Part shown: piece by piece, positions 57,557 through 64,000 of the stretch | Layout of the letters: every line of letters begins with the position of its first letter | How positions within the stretch are numbered: the first letter of the stretch is position 1 | DNA from: Blattabacterium cuenoti | GTDB taxonomy: Bacteria > Bacteroidota > Bacteroidia > Flavobacteriales > Blattabacteriaceae | Assembly: GCF_014251715.1 (NCBI RefSeq) | Contig: NZ_CP059198.1 | Coordinates: forward strand, 62,001 to 126,000 | Direction: 5' to 3' | Length of the DNA stretch: 64,000 bases | Position numbers and translations under genes: made by a program | The notes under the pieces: model-generated | Told to the model about the DNA's origin: nothing | Database searches by the model: none | What the model saw: only the letters and a program-made list of their open reading frames with translations

Positions 57557-58279
57557 TTGATAAAAATAAAAAACAAAAAAATAATTCCGAATATTTTTAC
57601 TTTTTTAAATCTATTTTTTGGATGTATTTCTATCATTTTTTTACAATCTAAAAATTTTTATAATTCCGCTATTGCTACTTTATTTTCAATAATTTTTGAT
57701 TTTTTAGATGGTTTTTTTTCTAGAATTATAAAAAGTGAAAATCAATTCGGAAAAGAATTAGATTCTCTTGCAGACATGGTTTCTTTCGGTATAGTTCCAT
57801 CTATAATAGTTTTTCTTTTATTTAAAAAAAATACAATAAATCAAAAAATTCCATGTATTGAATGGTTTTCTTTTTTAATTTGCATTTTTTCCGCATGGCG
57901 TTTAGCTAAATTCAATACTACAAATCCAACTTATTACAGAGGGTTAACTACTCCTGTCAATACTTTATTTTTTTCTTCTTTATCTATTATTGTAATGAAT
58001 AATACTACAACGCCCGTTTTCATAAAAAATATTATTAGACATCCCATTATAATACTTTTTATGATATTTTTTTCTTGTTATTTTTTAATTTCTAAAATAT
58101 CCATGATCTCTTTTTCTTTCGAAGATTTTTCTTGGAAAAAGAATAAAATACGTTATATTTTTTTATTGATTAGTACATTTCTTTTATTAACTTTACATGT
58201 AGTTGCTTTGCCATGCATTATTATTATTTATATAATAACTTCAGTCTATTTTCATAGAAAAAATAAAAAAATTCATTAA
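57557..58279 (+). CDS. pssA: CDP-diacylglycerol-serine O-phosphatidyltransferase
   Basis: Makes phosphatidylserine, precursor of phosphatidylethanolamine. The CDP-alcohol phosphotransferase motif DG-x2-(A/S)R-x8-G-x3-D-x3-D is present as DGFFSRIIKSENQFGKELDS followed by LAD. About seven membrane helices, 240 residues. The frame begins at TTG 57557 (IKIKNKKIIPNIFTFLNLF); no ATG is available upstream of the conserved PNIFTFLNL. It is followed 3 bp later by an exonuclease gene. Confidence 0.92.
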   Translation: MIKIKNKKIIPNIFTFLNLFFGCISIIFLQSKNFYNSAIATLFSIIFDFLDGFFSRIIKSENQFGKELDSLADMVSFGIVPSIIVFLLFKKNTINQKIPCIEWFSFLICIFSAWRLAKFNTTNPTYYRGLTTPVNTLFFSSLSIIVMNNTTTPVFIKNIIRHPIIILFMIFFSCYFLISKISMISFSFEDFSWKKNKIRYIFLLISTFLLLTLHVVALPCIIIIYIITSVYFHRKNKKIH

Positions 58280-58282
58280 AAT

Positions 58283-59050
58283 ATGAAATTAAAACTTAAT
58301 CGTCCTATTTGTTTCTTTGATATAGAAGCAACAGGAATTAATATCGGAAAGGATAGAATTATCGAAATATCCATATTAAAAATATTCCCTAATGGGAATC
58401 AAGAAGACAAAACTTGGCTTATTTGTCCTGGAATTCCTATTCCTCCACAATCTACAGCAATTCATGGAATTAAAGATGAAGATGTAGCGGGAAAACTAAA
58501 ATTTAAAGATGTAGCCATTTCTATTTTTAAAATGATTGAAAATACAGATTTAGCAGGATATAATTCTAATAGATTTGATATACCCATTTTAGCAGAAGAA
58601 ATGCTTCGTGCAGGAATATCTTTCGATATAAAAAAATACAAAACTATAGATGTACAAGTGATATTTCATAAAATGGAACCTAGAACACTTTCTGCTGCTT
58701 ATAAATATTATTGTAATAAAGATCTAATAAAAGCCCATAGTTCTAAAGCAGATACCTTTGCTACGTACGAAATATTACTAGCACAATTGGAAAAATATGA
58801 AAATTTAAAAAAAGATGTAAAAAGTTTAAATCAATTTTCTCATCAAAAAAATATAGTAGATCTTGCTGGATTTATAAAAATGGATGAAGAAGGAAACGAA
58901 ATATTTAATTTTGGAAAATACAAAGGTAAAAAAGTTATTGAAATTTTTGAAAAAGATCCTAATTATTATGGATGGATACAAAATTCAGATTTTCCCTTAT
59001 ATACAAAAAAAATATTAACAGCAGTTAAATTAAGAAAATTTAATAAATAA
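58283..59050 (+). CDS. DnaQ-like 3'-5' exonuclease with an ExoX-type C-terminus
   Basis: A 255-residue DEDDh exonuclease: ExoI D13-x-E15 in FFDIEATG, ExoII NSNRFDIPILAEE, ExoIII HSSKADTFATYE. The C-terminal 60 residues (FNFGKYKGKKVIEIFEKDPNYYGWIQ) form the small domain found at the end of exodeoxyribonuclease X-type proteins. It could be the proofreading subunit of DNA polymerase III or a repair exonuclease; the sequence alone does not decide. Confidence 0.9.
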   Translation: MKLKLNRPICFFDIEATGINIGKDRIIEISILKIFPNGNQEDKTWLICPGIPIPPQSTAIHGIKDEDVAGKLKFKDVAISIFKMIENTDLAGYNSNRFDIPILAEEMLRAGISFDIKKYKTIDVQVIFHKMEPRTLSAAYKYYCNKDLIKAHSSKADTFATYEILLAQLEKYENLKKDVKSLNQFSHQKNIVDLAGFIKMDEEGNEIFNFGKYKGKKVIEIFEKDPNYYGWIQNSDFPLYTKKILTAVKLRKFNK

Positions 59051-59054
59051 TTAT

Positions 59055-60893
59055 TTATTTTTTAGTAAGATTTTCTAATTTTTCTGATATAAACAGAGTA
59101 AGATTTTTTCCATGTAACAAATTTTGAGATAAAAGAGTTAAGTTTAAAACTTCTTGAATCATTTTTTCTCTTTTTTTTTCACATGTTTCTTTTAATATTT
59201 TTTTCATAAAAATATGATTTGTATTTACTATTAATTGATAATATTTTTCTTTATCTTTTTCAAAAAATTCCTTTCCTATAGAATTCATTTCTTTTATTCT
59301 CCTTAAAAATTCTGGAACGATAATTAAAAATGGATAATCTTTTTTGGATAAATTTTCTAATTTAATGGAAAATTTATAATTTTCCATTAAATTAGAACTA
59401 ATAATATTTTTTAAATTTTTCTTTTCTGTTTCCGAAAGTTCTGAATAACATTTATCCTCTTTTTTATGATTAATTAATTTATCAATATGATCTGAATCCA
59501 CTCGAACAAAACAAATTTCTTTATAAGAAAATTCCAATTTTTGTATTAAATGAACCGATATAGGGCTATTTAAAATTAAAATTTCATAATTTCTATCTTT
59601 TGCTTCTTTAATATAACTATATTGTTTCTCTTTATCTGAAGAATAAAGAAAAACAATTTTACCTTCTTTATTTTTTTGGGTTTCTTTTATTTTTTCTTTA
59701 AACTCATCTAAAGTAAAGTAAACATTATTAACAGTGGAAAAAATAAAAAATTTTATAGCTTTAACAAAGAAGTTTTCTGTACTAATCATTCCATATTCTA
59801 CTATAATCTTTATATTTTCCCATTTATTTTGAAAATCTTTTCTATGATTTCTAAACATAGAATCCAATTTATCTGCTACTTTTCTTGTTATATATTTTGA
59901 TATATTTTTTACGGATGGATCTGATTGTAAATGAGAACGTGATACATTAAGTGGAATATCCGGAGAATCTATAACTCCTCTTAATAAACTAAGAAAATCT
60001 GCTACAATCCCTTCTAAATTATCCGTAATATAAACTTGATTTTGATATAAATGAATTCTTTCTTTTTGTATGTCAATTCTTTTTTCTATTTTCGGAAAAA
60101 ATAAAATACCTGTCAAATTAAAAGGATGATCTATATTTAAATGTATCCAAAATAAAGGATCATCTAACTGATGAGAATATAATTCATGATAAAAATTTAA
60201 ATAATTTTTATCACTTAACTGAAGTGGATTTATCTTCCAAGCAGGATTAATATTATTGATTATAGTTTCTTTTTCTTTATCCTCTATTGAGGATAAAGAA
60301 ATTGTGATAGGCATAAATTTACAATACTTTTGTAATAATTTTAAAATACGATTATATTCCAAAAATTCCTTGCTTTCTTCATTAAGAAACAAAACAATTT
60401 TTGTTCCTCTGTTTTTTTTTTCTATTTCTTTTATAATAAAATTTGTAGATCCATCACAAGACCAAAATATAGATGATGCATTTTTTTTATAAGATTTAGT
60501 AAATATCTGTACTTGATTTGACACGATAAAAGAAGAATAAAAACCTAATCCAAAATGTCCAATAATATTAGATGTTTTATATTTTTTAATAAATTCCTCT
60601 GCTCCAGAAAAAGCTATTTGATTAATATATTTTTTTATTTCTTCTTTTGTCATACCAATCCCATTATCTATAATATGAATACTTTTATTTTTTTTATCTA
60701 TGATAATTTTAATTTTAAAATCATCAATAAAATCATCAAAATTTCCTAGTTCTACTATCGTTTTTAATTTAAGAACAGCATCTGTTGCATTGGAAACAAG
60801 TTCACGCAAAAAAACTTCTTGATCAGAATAAAGAAATTTTTTAATAATAGGAAAAATATTATCTGAAGTAACACTAATTTTATTTTTTTCCAT
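59055..60893 (-). CDS. htpG: Molecular chaperone HtpG (Hsp90)
   Basis: A 612-residue Hsp90. The GHKL ATP pocket is clear: FLRELVSNATDAVLKL, IDNGIGMTKEEI and GHFGLGFYSSFIVS; the middle domain arginine loop SPDIPLNVSRSHLQ is intact; the C-terminal dimer domain is shorter and Lys-rich. Upstream on the same strand lie a TATAAT box (60927-60932) and an inverted repeat that matches the grpE one. It ends 4 bp from the convergent exonuclease gene. Confidence 0.95.
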   Translation of the reverse strand: MEKNKISVTSDNIFPIIKKFLYSDQEVFLRELVSNATDAVLKLKTIVELGNFDDFIDDFKIKIIIDKKNKSIHIIDNGIGMTKEEIKKYINQIAFSGAEEFIKKYKTSNIIGHFGLGFYSSFIVSNQVQIFTKSYKKNASSIFWSCDGSTNFIIKEIEKKNRGTKIVLFLNEESKEFLEYNRILKLLQKYCKFMPITISLSSIEDKEKETIINNINPAWKINPLQLSDKNYLNFYHELYSHQLDDPLFWIHLNIDHPFNLTGILFFPKIEKRIDIQKERIHLYQNQVYITDNLEGIVADFLSLLRGVIDSPDIPLNVSRSHLQSDPSVKNISKYITRKVADKLDSMFRNHRKDFQNKWENIKIIVEYGMISTENFFVKAIKFFIFSTVNNVYFTLDEFKEKIKETQKNKEGKIVFLYSSDKEKQYSYIKEAKDRNYEILILNSPISVHLIQKLEFSYKEICFVRVDSDHIDKLINHKKEDKCYSELSETEKKNLKNIISSNLMENYKFSIKLENLSKKDYPFLIIVPEFLRRIKEMNSIGKEFFEKDKEKYYQLIVNTNHIFMKKILKETCEKKREKMIQEVLNLTLLSQNLLHGKNLTLFISEKLENLTKK

Positions 60894-60926
60894 AAAATTA
60901 TTTGTAATAAAAATTAAAAAACAAAA

Positions 60927-60932
60927 ATTATA
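60927..60932 (-). promoter_or_regulatory. Candidate -10 box of htpG
   Basis: TATAAT on the minus strand, 33 bp before the htpG start and about 14 bp downstream of the inverted repeat at 60947-60958. Confidence 0.35.
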
Positions 60933-60946
60933 CCATTTTAAAAAAG

Positions 60947-60958
60947 GACATAATGTCA
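60947..60958 (-). promoter_or_regulatory. Inverted repeat upstream of htpG matching the grpE site
   Basis: On the minus strand: TGACATTATGTC, identical over 12 bases to the core upstream of grpE (stem GACA/TGTC with 3-base spacer). It sits 53 bp before the htpG start, just upstream of a TATAAT box, a good place for a repressor or activator site. Role inferred. Confidence 0.5.
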
Positions 60959-60968
60959 GTATTAATGT

Positions 60969-61913
60969 TTATTTTTTTTCGAAAAAAGAATCAATAAATT
61001 TTTTCCCATCGAATTTTTTCAAATTTTGTATTTTTTCCCCTGTACCGATATACTGAATGGGAATTTTAAATTGATCCATAATACCAATCACTACTCCACC
61101 TTTAGCCGTACCTTCTATTTTTGTTAAAATAATAGAAGATACTCCAACAAAAGAAGTAAATTTTTTTACCTGTTCAAAAGCATTTTGACCCGTAGTTGCA
61201 TCTAAAACAAGCATAATTTCATGAGGAGATTCAGGAATAATTTTTTTCATTACTCTACTAATTTTAGAAAGCTCTTCCATAAGACCAATACGATTTTGTA
61301 ATCTACCGGCTGTATCAATTATTACCGCATCTTTTTTTTTAGATTTAGCAGATTGTAAAGTATCATATGCAACAGATGCTGGATCTGCATGCATATGTTG
61401 TTTTATTAAAGGAACTTTAGCTTTATTTGCCCATATTTCAAGCTGATCAATAGCTGCAGCTCTAAATGTATCAGAAGCTCCTATAATTGAACTAAAACCT
61501 TTTTTTTTTAAAAAAAAAGCTAATTTTCCAATTGTAGTTGTTTTTCCTACTCCATTAACTCCTACCATCATGATTACATATGGTTTTTTATGATATTTTA
61601 TTTTATGTTCTAAACTTTCATTTTTAATATTTGTAAAAAGATTTTCTATTTCTTTCTTTAAAAGAATATATATATCTTGTGTATTTCTATATTTTTCTTT
61701 TTTAATACTTTTCTCTAAATTATTAATAATTTTTACAGTAGTAAAAATTCCTATATCTGCAGATAACAAAATCTCCTCTATATGATCAATAATATCTGTC
61801 TCTATTTTTGATTTTTTCAAAAAAAGATTTTTTATTTTAGAAAAAAAAGATACTCTAGTTTTTTCTAAATCATTATCGAATGTTTTTTTTGTTTCCTTTT
61901 TTTGAAAAAACAT
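60969..61913 (-). CDS. ftsY: Signal recognition particle receptor FtsY
   Basis: SRP receptor GTPase for co-translational membrane targeting. The N domain is followed by the G domain with GVNGVGKTTTIGKLA, GASDTFRAAAIDQLE, DTAGRLQN, TKIEGTAKGG and the closing GTGEKIQNLKKFD. The acidic A domain is absent, giving 314 residues as in other Bacteroidota. It follows the DUF4295 gene by 7 bp in a ribosomal-protein cluster. Confidence 0.96.
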   Translation of the reverse strand: MFFQKKETKKTFDNDLEKTRVSFFSKIKNLFLKKSKIETDIIDHIEEILLSADIGIFTTVKIINNLEKSIKKEKYRNTQDIYILLKKEIENLFTNIKNESLEHKIKYHKKPYVIMMVGVNGVGKTTTIGKLAFFLKKKGFSSIIGASDTFRAAAIDQLEIWANKAKVPLIKQHMHADPASVAYDTLQSAKSKKKDAVIIDTAGRLQNRIGLMEELSKISRVMKKIIPESPHEIMLVLDATTGQNAFEQVKKFTSFVGVSSIILTKIEGTAKGGVVIGIMDQFKIPIQYIGTGEKIQNLKKFDGKKFIDSFFEKK

Positions 61914-61920
61914 TTAATAA

Positions 61921-62076
61921 TTACTTTTTTAAGAAAAAATTTTTTACTTCTTCATTCGTTAGTATTTTATTTTCAAAGGTATAAAAACCAGACTTTTTAG
62001 ATTTCACTATTTTTATAGCCAAAGTCATTTTTTTTAAAACTTTTTTTTTATTATTTTCCACCATTTTTTTAGACAT
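61921..62076 (-). CDS. DUF4295 small basic protein
   Basis: A 51-residue frame from ATG 62076 to a stop at 61921-61923. It contains the conserved core TLAIKIVKSKKSGFYTFENKI and ends EEVKNFFLKK, matching the Bacteroidota DUF4295 family, which usually lies between rpmG and ftsY exactly as here. I recall that a Bacteroidota-specific large-subunit protein (bL38) was seen in a Flavobacterium ribosome structure and may be this family, but I am not certain. Context supports a ribosomal role. Confidence 0.85.
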   Translation of the reverse strand: MSKKMVENNKKKVLKKMTLAIKIVKSKKSGFYTFENKILTNEEVKNFFLKK

Positions 62077-62078
62077 AT

Positions 62079-62261
62079 TTATTTAATTTCTTTATGAATA
62101 GTATATTTTCTTAATACTGCATTATATTTTTTTAGTTCAATTCTATTCGGCGTATTTTTTCTATTTTTTGTTGTCACATATCTAGAAGAACCTGAAATAC
62201 CACTTTTTATTTGTTCAGTACATTCTAATATAATTTGTATTCTATTCCCTTTTTTACCCAT
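62079..62261 (-). CDS. rpmG: 50S ribosomal protein bL33
   Basis: A 60-residue large-subunit protein: [20 protein letters not shown], then [20 protein letters not shown] and [15 protein letters not shown]. It lacks the two CXXC pairs, as in the zinc-free form. It overlaps rpmB by 8 bp and precedes the DUF4295 gene by 2 bp. Confidence 0.94.
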   Translation of the reverse strand: MGKKGNRIQIILECTEQIKSGISGSSRYVTTKNRKNTPNRIELKKYNAVLRKYTIHKEIK

Positions 62262-62490
62262 TATTTATTTTATATTTAAAACGTTTTAATACATTTTCAA
62301 TTCCTATTTTATTGATAAGTTTTATTGTAGAAGTGCAAATTTTTAAAGTAATCCATTTTTTTTCTTTGATTAGAAAGAAACGTTTTTTGCATAAGTTTAT
62401 ATTAAAGCGACGTTTTTTTTTATTATTAGCATGAGAAACTTTGTTTCCTACCATTGCTTTTTTTCCTGTCAATTCACAAATTTTTGACAT
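62254..62490 (-). CDS. rpmB: 50S ribosomal protein bL28
   Basis: A 78-residue large-subunit protein: [32 protein letters not shown] is the typical N-terminal half, and the C-terminus ([24 protein letters not shown]) also fits. First gene of rpmB-rpmG-DUF4295-ftsY on the minus strand, diverging from yebC across 73 bp that contain a perfect inverted repeat. Confidence 0.95.
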   Translation of the reverse strand: MSKICELTGKKAMVGNKVSHANNKKKRRFNINLCKKRFFLIKEKKWITLKICTSTIKLINKIGIENVLKRFKYKINNG

Positions 62491-62518
62491 ACATAGTTTT
62501 TTTTTGCTAAATTGCTGA

Positions 62519-62537
62519 TATAACTTTTCAAGTTATA
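62519..62537. repeat. Perfect 8-bp inverted repeat between rpmB and yebC
   Basis: TATAACTT-TTC-AAGTTATA, stem of 8 bp with a 3-base spacer, centred in the divergent intergenic region. It could be an operator for either gene or a hairpin in the rpmB leader. Function unknown. Confidence 0.4.
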
Positions 62538-62563
62538 AATATAATTAAAAATAAAGACATTTT

Positions 62564-63268
62564 ATGTCAGGACATAGCAAATGGTCAAATATACAGCATA
62601 GAAAATCTAATCAAGATTTTATAAAATCTAGAAAATTTTCAAAAATAATCAAAGAAATCACTATATCTGTTAAAGAATCAGGGTTAAATAATTTTCGTTT
62701 TAAAAATGCGGTAATGAATGCGAAGTCCATTAATATTCCTAAAAATACTATAGAAAAAGCCATAAAAAAAGCTTTACAAATCAAAACAAATGATTACAAA
62801 AATTTAAACTTAGAAGGAAAATTACACGGAATTAGTATGATAATAGAATGTATGACAAATAATAGTACTAGAACAATTTCTAATATCAGAACATTTTTTA
62901 ATAAAAATGGAGGAAGATTATGTCATAATGGAGAATTAACTCATTTGTTTCATAGAATAGGAATTTTTTATATAAAAAAAAAAGACATCCATTATTCAAT
63001 GGATGATTTTGAACTTATGACAATAGATTTTGGATCTAAGGATTTTGTAAAAGATCATAATATGGTTTATGTTTACACAGATTTTAAGTATTTTGGATAT
63101 ATGAAAAATAATTTAGAAAAATTAGAAATATTACATGAATACAAAGTCAAACGTACTCCAAAACAAATGAAAAATATTTTAGAAGAAAAGAAAAAAAAAG
63201 TATTGAATTTTATTGAAAATATTGAAAAAAATGAAGATATAGAAAATATTTATTCTAATTTAGTTTAG
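62564..63268 (+). CDS. YebC/PmpR-family protein
   Basis: A 234-residue member of the YebC/TACO1 family. It begins SGHSKWSNIQHRKSNQDFIKSRKFSKIIKEI and contains NIPKNTIEKAIKKAL and the central NNSTRTISNIRTFFNKNGG, all conserved. Members have been described as transcription regulators and more recently as aids to translation of difficult codon runs. The two activities cannot be told apart here. It is followed 13 bp later by rnpB. Confidence 0.92.
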   Translation: MSGHSKWSNIQHRKSNQDFIKSRKFSKIIKEITISVKESGLNNFRFKNAVMNAKSINIPKNTIEKAIKKALQIKTNDYKNLNLEGKLHGISMIIECMTNNSTRTISNIRTFFNKNGGRLCHNGELTHLFHRIGIFYIKKKDIHYSMDDFELMTIDFGSKDFVKDHNMVYVYTDFKYFGYMKNNLEKLEILHEYKVKRTPKQMKNILEEKKKKVLNFIENIEKNEDIENIYSNLV

Positions 63269-63281
63269 TCTAAAATATAAA

Positions 63282-63568
63282 AAGTAGAATATCCTATCGC
63301 ATTTTTTTTAAATGAGGAAAGTCCGGACACTATAGAGCAACACAATGGGTAACTCCCATCCATCGTAAGATGAGGAATAGTGCAACAGAAAGAATGTACA
63401 GATTAAACTGCTGTAGTGAAATCATGTAAACTCTGTGTGGTGAAATGCCATGTATACCGGAAAATTGGCTCGGTTGATACCGGAGGGTAGGCAGATAGAG
63501 ATCATGGGTAACCTAGATCCTAGATAAATGATAGGTTTTAATACAGAATCCGGCTTATAATTCTACTT
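63282..63568 (+). ncRNA. rnpB: RNase P RNA
   Basis: The universal core is clear: GAGGAAAGTCCGGAC at about 63314-63328, ACAGAAA downstream, ATACCGG repeats in the middle, and ACAGAATCCGGCTTAT at about 63543. The ends pair: AGTAGAAT at the 5' side with ATTCTACT at the 3' side, which sets the limits to within a few bases. A run of T residues follows the 3' end (63566-63575) and can act as terminator. It processes the 5' ends of tRNAs, including the tRNA-Ser 13 bp downstream. Confidence 0.95.
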
Positions 63569-63581
63569 TTTTTTTAGACTA

Positions 63582-63665
63582 GGAGAGATGGCCGAGAGGA
63601 TTAAGGCGCACGTCTGGAAAGCGTGTTCACAAAAAGTGTCAAGGGTTCGAATCCCTTTCTCTCCG
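63582..63665 (+). tRNA. tRNA-Ser (anticodon GGA)
   Basis: An 84-nt class II tRNA: acceptor stem GGAGAGA/TCTCTCC with discriminator G; anticodon stem CACGT/GCGTG with loop CTGGAAA, anticodon GGA (UCC/UCU). Long variable arm TTCACAAAAAGTGTC, T-arm GGGTTCGAATCCC. CCA is not encoded. Confidence 0.96.
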
Positions 63666-63668
63666 TTT

Positions 63669-64000
63669 TTAATAATTATTTTCTATATCCTTTAATTTTT
63701 TATCAATTACATTAGTCCTAACACCTAATAATTTATCAATATCTTTTGAAGCTCCTTGCAATTTGTTTTGTGCTTGGTGAAGTAATATCCCAAATTTTTT
63801 AAATTCTTGTTTTACTGTTTCTAAAATACTCCAAACTTCAGAACTTCTTTTTTGAATCGCTAAAGTTCGAAATCCTATCTGTAAACTATTTAAAACAGCT
63901 GCTAATGTAGATGGTCCTGTTATTACGGTTTTGTATTTTCTTAATAATTCTTCTAATAAACTAGAATTTCTTGCTATTTCAGCATAAATTCCTTCAAAAG
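63669..64000 (-). CDS. rmuC: DNA recombination protein RmuC, 3' part
   Basis: An open minus-strand frame runs in from the window edge and stops at 63669-63671 after 110 codons. The product holds YAEIARNSSLLEELLRKY, GPSTLAAVLNSLQIGFRTLA and QKRSSEVWSILETVKQEF, characteristic of the RmuC family, which limits inversions and has a nuclease-like core. The coiled-coil N-terminus and catalytic residues lie outside the window. The end is only 3 bp from tRNA-Ser. Confidence 0.88.
   Translation of the reverse strand, partial: FEGIYAEIARNSSLLEELLRKYKTVITGPSTLAAVLNSLQIGFRTLAIQKRSSEVWSILETVKQEFKKFGILLHQAQNKLQGASKDIDKLLGVRTNVIDKKLKDIENNY

Noticed and set aside
1-64000. CRISPR array, prophage, insertion sequence or replication origin
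   Set aside because: No spaced direct repeats, transposase or phage genes, or DnaA-box cluster were seen; gene content is uniformly core metabolism and information processing.

Overview
The window is a very AT-rich chromosome segment with tightly packed genes, many of them abutting or overlapping by a few bases. Gene content and order point to a reduced-genome Bacteroidota in the Flavobacteriales, most likely a Blattabacterium-type insect endosymbiont. This is an inference from several things together: a complete alternative complex III cluster (actABCDEF), a split ATP synthase operon that ends at atpG, the flavobacterial order RNase G - small basic protein - HU - MutY - GldE-like protein, DUF3127 and DUF4295 proteins, A-rich start regions without clear Shine-Dalgarno sequences, and retained essential amino-acid biosynthesis (ilvDBNC, ilvA, dapB). 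There are no phages, insertion sequences, CRISPR arrays or recognisable transferred islands.

Layout. 1-4.3 kb: the 3' end of dnaX, an N-terminally shortened clpC, nth and a DUF3127 gene. 4.3-8.3 kb (minus strand): an SPFH membrane protein, a DUF59 Fe-S assembly protein and a pair of M16 peptidases. 8.4-16.5 kb: alternative complex III. 16.6-20.1 kb (minus): a Ktr/Trk potassium uptake pair, a decayed stretch and tsaB. 20.2-24.3 kb: a frameshifted nadE, then folE, cysS and a trans-sulfuration enzyme. 24.4-29.3 kb: atpBEFHAG. 29.3-33.5 kb: trpS, grpE-dnaJ and mnmA. 33.8-39.9 kb: the isoleucine/valine operon behind a leader hairpin, then a tRNA-Leu. 40.3-48.5 kb: dapB and lepB, then a minus-strand run of rhomboid protease, mutL, ribH, a TPR protein, a GldE-like protein and mutY. 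48.6-54.7 kb: hup, a 29-residue basic protein, rng, tRNA-Leu, a GHMP kinase, fabD, tatD and fumC. 54.7-64 kb: ftsB, mnmG, ybeY, pssA, an exonuclease, htpG, ftsY, a DUF4295 gene, rpmG, rpmB, yebC, rnpB, tRNA-Ser and the 3' end of rmuC.

How the genes fit together. The act cluster moves electrons from quinol to cytochrome c and the atp operon uses the resulting gradient. The ilv genes and dapB fit a nutritional symbiont that makes amino acids for its host. Chaperone and protease genes (clpC, grpE-dnaJ, htpG) are scattered, but all three loci carry a similar short inverted repeat (TGACA-N3-TGTCA or a close relative) just upstream. This may be an uncharacterised stress operator and is the most interesting regulatory lead here. 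Signs of reductive evolution include a nadE reading frame broken in a 12-A tract, loss of the ClpC N-domain, missing ssb and gldD at the mutY-gldE locus, an endonuclease III without its Fe-S cysteines, and a remnant ORF upstream of ktrB.
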